Positions 6,969 through 12,828 of a stretch of 20,544 nucleotides of DNA are shown piece after piece. Origin of the DNA: a virus; IMG/VR virus record IMGVR_UViG_3300023179_000614, positions 1-20,544 of that record, one strand, 5' to 3'. Position 1 is the stretch's first letter. Every line of letters begins with the position of its first letter. The position numbers and the translations under genes are program-made. The notes beneath the pieces were generated by a model, which saw only the letters and a list, made by a program, of their open reading frames with translations, had not been told where the DNA came from and did not search any database.

Positions 6969-7178
6969 TTTTTTTGTATAATTGAAAAACTTATTTAATG
7001 ATTTATGTGGGTTTTTAATTGATTTAACGTATTTCTCACCATAATTAGTAACAAAATTTGTTAAATCTAATTCATCTTCATCTAACCCAAAAGATATCAT
7101 CTCTTTTATTTTATTTTTAATAATATCATCGGTTTTTGACTCAATTAATAATATTTCAAATATATCGTTTAATTTCAT
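6963..7178 (-). CDS. Truncated paralogue of the N terminus of the 476-residue protein
   Basis: 71 residues that align with the first 70 or so of the protein encoded at 4641-6071: both have a leader ending in (I/L)-x-E (here L-I-E|S), then (D/N)DIIKNK, a mid segment, and K(S)L/I..KFF near the end. After KFFNYTKKL it stops (TGA), with that stop overlapping the end of the endolysin gene. The upstream 72 bases are also a copy of the larger gene's promoter region. The simplest reading is a partial duplication that kept promoter, leader and first domain. It may be a remnant, or a functional short head-targeted protein. Confidence 0.7.
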   Translation of the reverse strand: MKLNDIFEILLIESKTDDIIKNKIKEMISFGLDEDELDLTNFVTNYGEKYVKSIKNPHKSLNKFFNYTKKL

Positions 7179-7250
7179 ATTATATAAATATTATCCAAAA
7201 TAAAAACATAACCTATTTATGGATAAATAAAATCAATAAACAAATTAAAT
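7179..7250. repeat. 72-bp divergent promoter region, copy 2
   Basis: Second copy of 6072-6143 (71/72 identical). It contains minus-strand TATTTAT at 7184-7190, five bases before ATG 7178, and the inverted pair TATTTAT-GG-ATAAATA at 7214-7229, 30 bases before ATG 7251. Confidence 0.95.
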
Positions 7251-7841
7251 ATGAGTTACAGTAAAGAAAAAATTGAAAAAGCCATTAAAGCCAAAGGTTA
7301 TGTTTGGTTTGAAGGTGCTAAAGATTATGATTTAAATATCGTAGGTGTTAGAAATTCAGCGACAGGTGATAAAGTTACCAACCTATTTGATGACACTTTA
7401 AGTGTGTCGTACAAAGTAAATGGTGTATGGGTATATAAAGAATGGCAAGCAACAACAGACCCAGGTAAAAAAGGTGTTATGGAGTTTCATAACGATGCTG
7501 GTGTAGCAAGACTTGTTCCGGGTCAATACAGAGGATCACACACGATAGGATTACATCAAGGTAAATATGAAGCGTTAAAACAACAAAAAAATGTGAAAGT
7601 ATATCGTGATAAAGATAAAGATATGCAATACGATACAGATGTTATTCAGGAAGGTGTTTTTGGTATTAATATCCATAAAGCAGGTGCTGATTCAACATAT
7701 GTGGAAAATTGGAGTGAAGGATGCCAAGTATTTAAAAAATCTGCTGATTTTGATGCGTTTATGTTAATTTGTAAAGAAGCCGCTAAAATTCACGGTTCAT
7801 CATTTACTTATACATTAATTGAGAGTAAAGATATTGTTTAA
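7251..7841 (+). CDS. L,D-transpeptidase-like (YkuD-type) cell-wall protein
   Basis: 196 residues. The C-terminal half holds GINIHKAGAD (138-147) and, 13 residues after His142, SEGCQVF (155-161) with Cys158. This is close to the H...S-x-GC catalytic signature of YkuD-fold L,D-transpeptidases, which act on the peptidoglycan peptide through a cysteine. Upstream segments WQATTDPG (65-72), PGQYRGSHTIGLHQGKYEAL (90-109) and VYRDKDKD (117-124) are familiar from phage proteins of this type. It lies in the second divergent promoter unit, parallel to the endolysin, so a role in lysis or wall remodelling is likely. No signal peptide or membrane segment is present. Whether it cuts or cross-links the peptide cannot be told from sequence. 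Confidence 0.75.
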   Translation: MSYSKEKIEKAIKAKGYVWFEGAKDYDLNIVGVRNSATGDKVTNLFDDTLSVSYKVNGVWVYKEWQATTDPGKKGVMEFHNDAGVARLVPGQYRGSHTIGLHQGKYEALKQQKNVKVYRDKDKDMQYDTDVIQEGVFGINIHKAGADSTYVENWSEGCQVFKKSADFDAFMLICKEAAKIHGSSFTYTLIESKDIV

Positions 7842-7855
7842 TTAAAAATAATACA

Positions 7856-7863
7856 TATATTTG
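7856..7863 (+). promoter_or_regulatory. TAnnTTTG promoter box for the HsdS-like gene
   Basis: TATATTTG ends four bases before ATG 7868. ATTG, a near match to the upstream box, lies 19 bases further upstream at 7833-7836. Confidence 0.6.
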
Positions 7864-7867
7864 TAAC

Positions 7868-8155
7868 ATGACAATAGGTGATGTATGCAAATTCAAAACC
7901 AACTTCCCTGATGCGGATTTTTGGTTACAAAGAAAAGGTAGTATAGACAATGTGGGAACTCCTTTAAAAGAATTTTATGAAGAAAACATTGGTGTTAAAG
8001 TAATTAGAACTGATATTTTCATACCCCAATATCTTTATTATTATTTTCAATTTTTACACCAACAAGGTGTGTTTGCACCAATTGCACACGGAACATTACC
8101 CCTTAAAAACATTACGATTTCGGATATTAAATCAATTCCAATATCATTTAAATAA
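7868..8155 (+). CDS. Orphan type I restriction specificity (HsdS)-like half target-recognition protein
   Basis: 95 residues. It resembles the later part of one target-recognition domain of HsdS: QRKGSIDNVGTP (usual motif RKG...vG.P), IGVKVIRTD, PQYLYYYFQFLHQQGVF (usual p.YLyy.l.....), GTLPLKNITISDIKSIPI (usual GTt...n....di..ipI). A full HsdS has two such domains and is about 400 residues, and no HsdM or HsdR is seen here. Stand-alone proteins of this kind occur in phages, and their role is not established. They might compete with host HsdS or bind DNA. It has its own promoter and is followed by a terminator, so it forms a single-gene unit. Confidence 0.7.
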   Translation: MTIGDVCKFKTNFPDADFWLQRKGSIDNVGTPLKEFYEENIGVKVIRTDIFIPQYLYYYFQFLHQQGVFAPIAHGTLPLKNITISDIKSIPISFK

Positions 8156-8162
8156 AAAAATT

Positions 8163-8197
8163 ATACCCGATTATTTGTTTAGTCGGGTATTTTTTTT
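8163..8197 (+). terminator. Hairpin terminator after the HsdS-like gene
   Basis: ATACCCGA (8163-8170) pairs perfectly with TCGGGTAT (8183-8190) over a 12-base loop, followed by a T run to 8197. The loop contains TTTG, which is also the upstream box of the next promoter, so terminator and promoter are interlocked. Confidence 0.85.
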
Positions 8198-8204
8198 ATA
8201 TTTG
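8174..8204 (+). promoter_or_regulatory. Host-type promoter (TTTG-N19-TATATTTG) embedded in the terminator
   Basis: TTTG at 8174-8177 and TATATTTG at 8197-8204, 19 bases apart. Four bases later stands ATA rather than ATG, so there is no leaderless gene. The first ATG-led frame with coding character begins at 8273. Confidence 0.6.
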
Positions 8205-8272
8205 TGGTATAAATGTAAAAAAAATTCATTAACCGTATTGTATTATTTAAAATAATTTAATACTATTATCGT

Positions 8273-8491
8273 ATGAAAAAGATAATTATTAACTCAATTG
8301 TGGTATTAAACGTAATATTTAGTTTTATGTTAATATTAGTATTTGTTTTAAGTATTATTGGTATAATAACATTTATAGGTGATTAATCAATTGAAAAGGG
8401 TTTTCATCAATCATATTCAGGTATTATTGCACCAACCTGTCCTGATAATAAGGTAAAATGGTATATTTTTGAAAATTTAAATTGTAAATAA
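8273..8491 (+). pseudogene. Small membrane protein with an in-frame TAA (72-codon frame interrupted at codon 38)
   Basis: ATG 8273 opens a 37-residue frame with one or two hydrophobic segments (SIVVLNVIFSFMLILVFVL, then SIIGIITFIG) that stops at TAA 8384-8386. The same frame then continues without a stop for 34 codons to TAA 8489-8491, and the continuation reads like protein: GFHQSYSGIIAPTCPDNK followed by VKWYIFENLNCK. The continuation has no start codon of its own. Either the stop is a mutation or sequence error, or it is read through. If intact, the product would be a 72-residue membrane protein with a Cys-containing tail. A genuine 37-residue membrane peptide is the alternative. Confidence 0.5.
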
Positions 8492-8492
8492 T

Positions 8493-8660
8493 ATGAAAAA
8501 AAGATTTGTATTCACAAACAAAGGTAGTAATGAAGTAGTTGGAATGTCAGAAGTTCCGAAATCACTACAAGAAGCAATTGAGTTCTTTGCTAAAATAAAG
8601 GACTTACCGGTTGATAATTTTATTGGGATTTATGACGTAAAAGAAGTGGAAAAAAAATAA
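8493..8660 (+). CDS. small protein of unknown function (55 residues)
   Basis: Begins MKKRFVFTNKGSNEVVGMSE and ends in a Lys-rich stretch. The middle (SLQEAIEFFAKIKDLPVDNF) looks like a helix and the end (FIGIYDVKEVEKK) like a strand, which fits a small alpha/beta phage protein. Its ATG lies one base after the preceding frame's final TAA, and its stop is one base from the next ATG, so it sits in a compact operon. Confidence 0.6.
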   Translation: MKKRFVFTNKGSNEVVGMSEVPKSLQEAIEFFAKIKDLPVDNFIGIYDVKEVEKK

Positions 8661-8661
8661 A

Positions 8662-8892
8662 ATGAAAAAAGAAGATTTTATTAAATTTACGGAACAACTA
8701 TGTGGAAGTTATTTCTCACAAATTACAGATAGAAAATACCTGTCAAACCTTGTTGATTTAGATGCTATTATGGAAGAAAATAGTGGGTGGTATGATATGG
8801 ATGATTTTGTTAATTATTTCACATAAATACGTAAAGAAAATAAGGATTACACTAATGGGGTACCTAAAGATTGGGATGATAAAAAACTTTAA
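8662..8892 (+). pseudogene. Small gene with an in-frame TAA (54 residues, then 21 more codons)
   Basis: MKKEDFIKFTEQLCGSY... DFVNYFT ends at TAA 8824-8826. The same frame continues for 21 codons, IRKENKDYTNGVPKDWDDKK plus L, to TAA 8890-8892. That second stop overlaps the stop of the convergent gene (8889-8891), which is the tight packing expected of a real gene end. The continuation is hydrophilic and protein-like, with no start of its own. It is the second such interruption within 450 bases. A 54-residue protein is the alternative. Confidence 0.5.
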
Positions 8893-9260
8893 TTGGTAAA
8901 CACCCAAGAAAAAAATATTTCAAATGTCATACTGAATATTATGTAAAATAATAAAAAGTCTATTATACCTAATATTGGTGAGTAAAATACGATTGCTAAG
9001 GTAAAACAAATAATCATAAGGGTTTTTGCTAAATGCCACCAATCGGTAAGAAAAACAAAAATTGTTTTAGAAAATGGGAACTTTTCACCAAGAGCGGCAA
9101 CACCATTTTTATATTTATTAGTCCAAGATATTTTTGGGTTGAAAAATTGGGAGAATTTGTTTAATTTTTTCTTAAAGATTGATTTATCCCATTTATAGGT
9201 AATAACATCCATAGATGCGTTAAGTATTCCCGCTAATATTATAAAAATAATTGATATCAT
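8889..9260 (-). CDS. Phage membrane protein with about three transmembrane segments
   Basis: 123 residues from the ATG at 9260. A longer frame exists from 9326, but I prefer this start because a TATTTAT box ends four bases before it and the sequence MISIIFIILAGILNASMDV then begins with a membrane helix. A central soluble part contains NPKISWTNKYKNG and FPFSKTIFVFLTDWWHL, followed by two hydrophobic segments near the C terminus. I have seen this pattern (SW.NKYKNG ... FLTD.WHL) in unnamed proteins from Bacteroidetes and their phages, and no function is known to me. It is convergent with the small genes ending at 8892. Confidence 0.7.
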   Translation of the reverse strand: MISIIFIILAGILNASMDVITYKWDKSIFKKKLNKFSQFFNPKISWTNKYKNGVAALGEKFPFSKTIFVFLTDWWHLAKTLMIICFTLAIVFYSPILGIIDFLLFYIIFSMTFEIFFSWVFTN

Positions 9261-9264
9261 ATAA

Positions 9265-9271
9265 ATAAATA
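9265..9271 (-). promoter_or_regulatory. TATTTAT box (minus strand) for the membrane protein at 9260
   Basis: ATAAATA on the plus strand is TATTTAT on the minus strand, ending four bases before ATG 9260. An overlapping second copy lies at 9261-9267. It supports the chosen start. Confidence 0.45.
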
Positions 9272-9303
9272 TTTGGAAATTAAAAAAAGAACAATTATAT
9301 TTG
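9272..9303 (+). promoter_or_regulatory. Host-type promoter (TTTG-N20-TATATTTG) for the gene at 9308
   Basis: TTTG at 9272-9275, 20 bases, TATATTTG at 9296-9303, then four bases to ATG 9308. It overlaps the back-to-back promoter of the minus-strand gene. Confidence 0.65.
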
Positions 9304-9307
9304 TGGC

Positions 9308-9517
9308 ATGAATAAATCAACAACAAGACTTTGGATTTTTAGTAATACCGAATTAATTGATACAATGGAAGGTAATTCAGATGTTCAAATCAGGAAGAAT
9401 AGTGATGGTTATTATATGACATCACCAAAAACAGGTAATCATTTCATTAAATCAAACGAAATGGATAAAAGGGTTAAAGCACATTGGGAAGGATTTAAAA
9501 TTAATCAAAAAAATTAA
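9308..9517 (+). CDS. small basic protein, function unknown
   Basis: 69 residues, with RLWIFSNTELIDTMEG, a strand-rich middle (VQIRKNSDGYYMTSPKTGNH) and a basic tail (DKRVKAHWEGFKINQKN). No known motif. The promoter box four bases before the ATG supports the start. It is followed within seven bases by a tRNA-like RNA, so both may be cut from one transcript. Confidence 0.65.
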   Translation: MNKSTTRLWIFSNTELIDTMEGNSDVQIRKNSDGYYMTSPKTGNHFIKSNEMDKRVKAHWEGFKINQKN

Positions 9518-9523
9518 ACAAAT

Positions 9524-9666
9524 AGTCAGGTGGTTAGTTGGTTTGCCATTGTAATATAAAAGAGAATAGATTAGGGGCTACTCAATCCATGCTACAGCAA
9601 TGTAGGTTAGAAATAACTGTCATGAGACCCTTTATTATAAAGCAGGTTCGAATCCTGTCCTGACTA
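9524..9666 (+). ncRNA. tRNA-like RNA 1, structured insert in place of the anticodon arm
   Basis: A 7-bp acceptor stem (AGTCAGG 9524-9530 with CCTGACT 9659-9665), a T arm (GCAGG 9642-9646, loop TTCGAAT, CCTGT 9654-9658) and a D arm (GGT/GCC stem with TTGG in the loop) are all present. A66 would be the discriminator base, and CCA is not encoded. Between D and T stems lie 94 bases instead of the usual 22-40. They are closed by a helix of nine pairs with one mismatch (9555-9564 with 9630-9639) and contain a hairpin GGTTA-GAAA-TAACT (9605-9618) and a GATT/AATC stem with an 11-base loop. I find no regular 5-bp/7-base anticodon arm. Elements 2 and 3 share its ends. Confidence 0.75.
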
Positions 9667-9681
9667 CAAACAAAATAAATT

Positions 9682-9987
9682 ATGGATAAGATTAAAATTA
9701 AAAAAATATTAATTATAGGGTTAGTTCTTGTAGGATTAACCGGTTGTAATAACCAAAATCAGGTTGTTAGTGGTGTTGTAGTAGATACCAAACAAATTAA
9801 AATTGATAAATTATGTGGTTACTCAAACACACCACGAGGTATATCAATTATAACCATTTCCGATGGTAAAAGATTTATGTATTGTGAAACATCTCACGGT
9901 GTTGCTATTACACAAATTATAGAAAATGGTGAGGTGACACCATTCCATACAGAATTGACACCAATTGATTCAATTACTAATTATTAA
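9682..9987 (+). CDS. Predicted lipoprotein
   Basis: 101 residues. The start MDKIKIKKILIIGLVLVGLTGC is a type II signal peptide: basic residues, a hydrophobic core and the lipobox LTGC with Cys22 as the lipidated residue. After removal the mature part is short, begins NNQNQ, and contains two more Cys (LCGYSNTP, MYCETSHG). Phage lipoproteins of this size often act in superinfection exclusion or in lysis as spanins, but this one shows no coiled coil or proline-rich spanin pattern. It lies directly after tRNA-like RNA 1 and just before a Fragile-X-F type membrane protein. Confidence 0.8.
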   Translation: MDKIKIKKILIIGLVLVGLTGCNNQNQVVSGVVVDTKQIKIDKLCGYSNTPRGISIITISDGKRFMYCETSHGVAITQIIENGEVTPFHTELTPIDSITNY

Positions 9988-9992
9988 AAGTT

Positions 9993-10190
9993 ATGTCAGA
10001 AAAAACAACAAGTTCAGGGATAGGGTTAGGAACACTCATATTTCTAATATTTTTAACCCTTAAATTGGGTGGTTGGGGAATTGTAGCCACTTGGAGTTGG
10101 TGGTGGATATTTTCCCCATTATGGATACCAATTGTTTTGTTATTAATAAGTCTATTTATCATATTTTTAATTAGTTATTTTTTAAATTAA
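9993..10190 (+). CDS. Transmembrane Fragile-X-F-like protein
   Basis: 65 residues with two hydrophobic segments (GLGTLIFLIFLTLKLGGWGI and PIVLLLISLFIIFLISYFL). The centre, WSWWWIFSPLWIP, together with the preceding TLKLGGWGIVATWSW, matches the short phage and bacterial family annotated as transmembrane Fragile-X-F-associated, known for LKL.g.i.WSWwwV..P.WI. The family function is unknown. Its ATG lies five bases after the lipoprotein stop, so the two are in one operon, and both products would be at the membrane. Confidence 0.8.
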   Translation: MSEKTTSSGIGLGTLIFLIFLTLKLGGWGIVATWSWWWIFSPLWIPIVLLLISLFIIFLISYFLN

Positions 10191-10194
10191 AGTT

Positions 10195-10539
10195 ATGGCT
10201 GTTAAAAAAGAAGAAATATTAAAAATCCAAAAAGAACATAAGTTAAAACCTTTAACAGAACAGGAGTTAAAGGCTATTTCTATTGTTGAAAAGATAATTG
10301 ATGAAAAAATCCTTAAAACTTGTCAATATGGTGAAAAAATCATTTATATTGAGTTGGGTTATGTAAATTTCAATTATAAGTTGGAAGGTGTTGAAATGAC
10401 ACCTGATATGAGACCCGATAGAATGAGAACTGAATTAGATAAACGATATAAGAAATCCGGTTGGAATATAAGGGTTGAGTATGATGATGGGTTGGATGGT
10501 CCAAATATGAGCGGACGTGATTATTGGATTTTATATTAA
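10195..10539 (+). CDS. conserved-looking protein, function unknown
   Basis: 114 residues: a charged N-terminal helix (MAVKKEEILKIQKEHKLKPL), then EKIIDEKI, then a strand-rich part (EKIIYIELGYVNFNY) and a C-terminal half with MRPDRMRTELDKRYKKSGWNIRVEYDDG. The order helix, strand, helix (TELDKRYKKSGW) and strand (NIRVEY) suggests a small alpha/beta fold as in many unnamed phage proteins. No catalytic motif. It begins four bases after the previous stop and belongs to the same operon. Confidence 0.7.
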   Translation: MAVKKEEILKIQKEHKLKPLTEQELKAISIVEKIIDEKILKTCQYGEKIIYIELGYVNFNYKLEGVEMTPDMRPDRMRTELDKRYKKSGWNIRVEYDDGLDGPNMSGRDYWILY

Positions 10540-10554
10540 AAGAAAGGGTTTTAT

Positions 10555-11247
10555 ATGGAAATAAAAATAAAGTTAGAAAAAGGACAAAAATTATTCTACA
10601 CTTCTGATACTCACTACAATCACAAAAATATTTGTCGTGGTGTAACTAATTGGAGAACTATTGATGGTGAAATACCAGTAAATCAAACACGTTCATTTAA
10701 CACACTTGAACAAATGAACGATAATATTGTTGCGAGTTTAAATCATTTGGTGGGTGAAGATGATATATTAATTCACTTGGGTGATTTTTCATTTGGTGGG
10801 TTTGAAAACATTGAGATTTTCCGTAATAGAATTATTTGTAAAAATATATATTTAATTCTTGGAAATCATGATCACCACATAGAACGTAATAAAGGGGGTG
10901 TAAGAAACTTCTTCAAGTCAGTAAATGATATCTTAACCCTTCACGTTGAAATGAATAAGGAAAGTAAAAAAGATTCTAAGATTGTTCATACATTTGAGTT
11001 ATCTCATTATCCGATTAGTTCTTGGAAGAATATGAATAATGGTGTGATACATTTGCATGGGCATTGTCATTTAGGTCCTGAAGTAAGAATGTCTAATACT
11101 AATAGGGGTAGATATATGGATGTAGGTATGGATGGAAATAATATGAATCCAATTTCAATAGAAGAGGTGTTAAAATTGTTGGGTGGTAAAGAAGTTGGTA
11201 AGTTATCATTACCTTCAGATCATCACGAAGAAAGATTAAAATCATAA
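10555..11247 (+). CDS. Metallophosphoesterase (calcineurin-like)
   Basis: 230 residues with the full set of metallophosphoesterase motifs: SDTHYNH (17-23; D18 and H20), HLGDFSFGG (74-82; D77), LGNHDHH (102-108; N104 and H105), the single His in LSHYPISSW (H151) and the closing LHGHCH (167-172; H168 and H170). These coordinate two metal ions in enzymes that cleave phosphomono- or diesters. Phages commonly carry this soluble type, and its substrate (nucleotide, RNA end or cyclic dinucleotide) is not shown by the sequence. TSDTHYNHKNI is typical of phage and bacterial predicted phosphoesterases. It sits at the end of the membrane-protein operon, 15 bases after the previous stop. Confidence 0.9.
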   Translation: MEIKIKLEKGQKLFYTSDTHYNHKNICRGVTNWRTIDGEIPVNQTRSFNTLEQMNDNIVASLNHLVGEDDILIHLGDFSFGGFENIEIFRNRIICKNIYLILGNHDHHIERNKGGVRNFFKSVNDILTLHVEMNKESKKDSKIVHTFELSHYPISSWKNMNNGVIHLHGHCHLGPEVRMSNTNRGRYMDVGMDGNNMNPISIEEVLKLLGGKEVGKLSLPSDHHEERLKS

Positions 11248-11254
11248 TATTTAT
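11248..11254 (+). promoter_or_regulatory. TATTTAT box for the gene at 11259
   Basis: TATTTAT overlaps the phosphoesterase stop region and ends four bases before ATG 11259, the same spacing as at 11732 and 12373. Confidence 0.45.
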
Positions 11255-11258
11255 AGAT

Positions 11259-11702
11259 ATGGCATATTCAAGATGGAGTAATAGTATCTGGTATACCTTT
11301 TGGGTTGCATTAGATATGAAATATAAGTTACCGACACAAAGTTTAAAGGATGAACAATTGTTTGAAATCTGTGATTTCCCTTCATATTATGTGAGTTATG
11401 GTTCGATTAAATTAAAAGGGATTGATGGGGTTCTTAAAGAGGTAAAGACTTTTTATTCACAAAACCATTCAGGGACAATATTTGATGGGTTTGTTGATGG
11501 TAAAATAACGTATAAAGAAACAATATTTGAGGCTAAAAACCATTCTGATGAAGAAATTGAGGAGTTAAGGGATTATTTGAAGGAGTTTATTGAAGATGTG
11601 GATAAACATTTTAAATGGAAAAACTTCTTTTATTCTGAATGGTATTTGGAATTTTGGCGTCAAAAATACATAAAAAAACAATTTAATAAAAAGTCTCAGT
11701 AA
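11259..11702 (+). CDS. phage protein with MAYSRWSNSIWYTFW start, function unknown
   Basis: 147 residues. The N terminus MAYSRWSNSIWYTFWVALD is a pattern I recognise from unnamed proteins in many phages. Further on, FEICDFPSYYVSYGSIK and an acidic segment (HSDEEIEELRDYLKEFIEDVDKHF) are predicted helical. No known catalytic motif. A TATTTAT box ends four bases before the ATG. The stop codon lies inside the stem-loop of a terminator, so the gene forms a single-gene unit. Confidence 0.75.
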   Translation: MAYSRWSNSIWYTFWVALDMKYKLPTQSLKDEQLFEICDFPSYYVSYGSIKLKGIDGVLKEVKTFYSQNHSGTIFDGFVDGKITYKETIFEAKNHSDEEIEELRDYLKEFIEDVDKHFKWKNFFYSEWYLEFWRQKYIKKQFNKKSQ

Positions 11703-11718
11703 TGGGACTTTTTTTTTG
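11690..11718 (+). terminator. Hairpin terminator overlapping the stop codon
   Basis: AAAGTCTC (11690-11697) pairs with GGGACTTT (11704-11711) with one G-T pair, over the loop AGTAAT, followed by a T run. The loop contains the TAA of the upstream gene. A TATTTAT box for the next gene follows at once. Confidence 0.8.
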
Positions 11719-11720
11719 AC

Positions 11721-11727
11721 TATTTAT
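11721..11727 (+). promoter_or_regulatory. TATTTAT box for the secreted nuclease
   Basis: TATTTAT directly after the terminator, ending four bases before ATG 11732. An earlier in-frame ATG at 11726 overlaps the box and is therefore unlikely to be used. Confidence 0.5.
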
Positions 11728-11731
11728 GGTT

Positions 11732-12352
11732 ATGAAAAAACTAATCACATTATTATTTATGCTACCCTTGATGGTATTCGGGCAAGCAAACAAAATTGAC
11801 ACTACAATTTATATGTCAAATTACACCAGTTATTTTAGCAAATCACACAAAAACCCTATTATTTTAACTTATAAGTTATATAAAGGTGGTGGGGATTGTT
11901 CAAGAGCAGGTTTCAGATTTAAGAATGATTTACCAATTTCTTGTCAAACCGACGCTGAATATCTTAAATCAGGGTATGATAAAGGACATTTGGCTAACGC
12001 TGAGGATTTCGCTAATAATTGTATGTATGATGAATTAACATTCAGATATTACAATTGTGTTCCACAAACAAAAGAACTAAATAGAGGTATTTGGAAACAA
12101 CAAGAAACAATAATCAGAGCAATGTCACAAACTGATAGTTTATTGGTATTTTGTTTCAATGATTTCTCAGGTTGTAATAAACCAGAAAAAAGTTTACACG
12201 TTCCTACGTATTGTGTTAAAGGTGTTAAATCGTTATCAACAGGTAAATGGGTAAGTATTATGTTATATACCAATACAAGTAATCCTGAAAGTAAACAAAT
12301 CACACCTGATGAGTTCAAAACAAAATTTGGTATTGATATAAACCAATATTAA
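11732..12352 (+). CDS. Secreted DNA/RNA non-specific endonuclease (NUC1 family)
   Basis: 206 residues from the ATG at 11732. Residues 1-18 (MKKLITLLFMLPLMVFGQ) form a signal peptide. The catalytic beta-beta-alpha-metal motif appears as GYDKGHLANAEDF (81-93), where DKGH (83-86) stands for the family's DRGH with His86 as general base. The second part, YNCVPQTKELNRGIWKQQE (107-125), gives the metal-binding Asn117 and the N..PQ....N.G.W...E pattern. Such enzymes cut DNA and RNA, usually outside the cytoplasm. An exported nuclease on a phage could act in the periplasm against incoming DNA of rival phages or degrade nucleic acid at lysis. Five Cys in the mature part would suit an extracytoplasmic protein. 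Confidence 0.87.
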   Translation: MKKLITLLFMLPLMVFGQANKIDTTIYMSNYTSYFSKSHKNPIILTYKLYKGGGDCSRAGFRFKNDLPISCQTDAEYLKSGYDKGHLANAEDFANNCMYDELTFRYYNCVPQTKELNRGIWKQQETIIRAMSQTDSLLVFCFNDFSGCNKPEKSLHVPTYCVKGVKSLSTGKWVSIMLYTNTSNPESKQITPDEFKTKFGIDINQY

Positions 12353-12361
12353 ATAATTAAC

Positions 12362-12368
12362 TATTTAT
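12362..12368 (+). promoter_or_regulatory. TATTTAT box for the gene at 12373
   Basis: CTATTTAT with the box ending four bases before ATG 12373, the same arrangement as for the nuclease gene upstream. Confidence 0.5.
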
Positions 12369-12372
12369 TGGT

Positions 12373-12807
12373 ATGAAAAACAATAAAGAACAAGAGCCTT
12401 TGGCTCAACCAACAGAAAAAGTTATGGAACAAAAAGAAAACAAAATTAAGAAGTTTTTAGGTTTGGGAAAATCTAATTACGTTAAAGTGGATGACAAGAA
12501 CAGATTCTACTACATGCTTCAAGGTATGCAAAATAACAGATGGAGAATTACTTTAATAGTATTATTCTTATTCTTTTTTATTATTGCAGGAATTAACTCA
12601 GCGGTATTTTTGGGTGTTTTAATCAATGAATCTTGGAAAGAAATGTTACTTATTTTATTAGGGGCATTTGTCGGTAATTTAAACAAAGTAGTTGATTACT
12701 GGTTCAATTCAGAAGATAGAGATAAGATGTTAATCGCTAAAGTTGATGAGGAGGATGATTCAGTTGAAACAATTATTGCTAAAAGAAACAATCCACCGAG
12801 TGTTTAA
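12373..12807 (+). CDS. Holin-like membrane protein (candidate)
   Basis: 144 residues. A charged N-terminal 55 residues (KKFLGLGKSNYVKVDDK) is followed by two hydrophobic segments, ITLIVLFLFFFIIAGINSAV and WKEMLLILLGAFVGNL, then a hydrophilic acidic tail (NSEDRDKMLIAKVDEEDD). Two closely spaced helices followed by VGNLNKVVDYWFNSEDRDK resemble a group of phage proteins annotated as putative holins. The endolysin here lacks a signal peptide and would need a holin, but the gene lies 5 kb away. Any small two-helix membrane protein is the alternative. Confidence 0.6.
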   Translation: MKNNKEQEPLAQPTEKVMEQKENKIKKFLGLGKSNYVKVDDKNRFYYMLQGMQNNRWRITLIVLFLFFFIIAGINSAVFLGVLINESWKEMLLILLGAFVGNLNKVVDYWFNSEDRDKMLIAKVDEEDDSVETIIAKRNNPPSV

Positions 12808-12828
12808 AAAGCGATTAACCAATTAGTT

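Noticed and set aside
8067-8255. Open frame of 62 residues across the HsdS-like gene end and terminator
   Set aside because: It runs through the terminator hairpin and promoter box and has a non-protein-like composition.
11726-11731. Upstream ATG at 11726 as nuclease start
   Set aside because: It overlaps the TATTTAT box. ATG 11732 gives a standard signal peptide and the usual four-base spacing.
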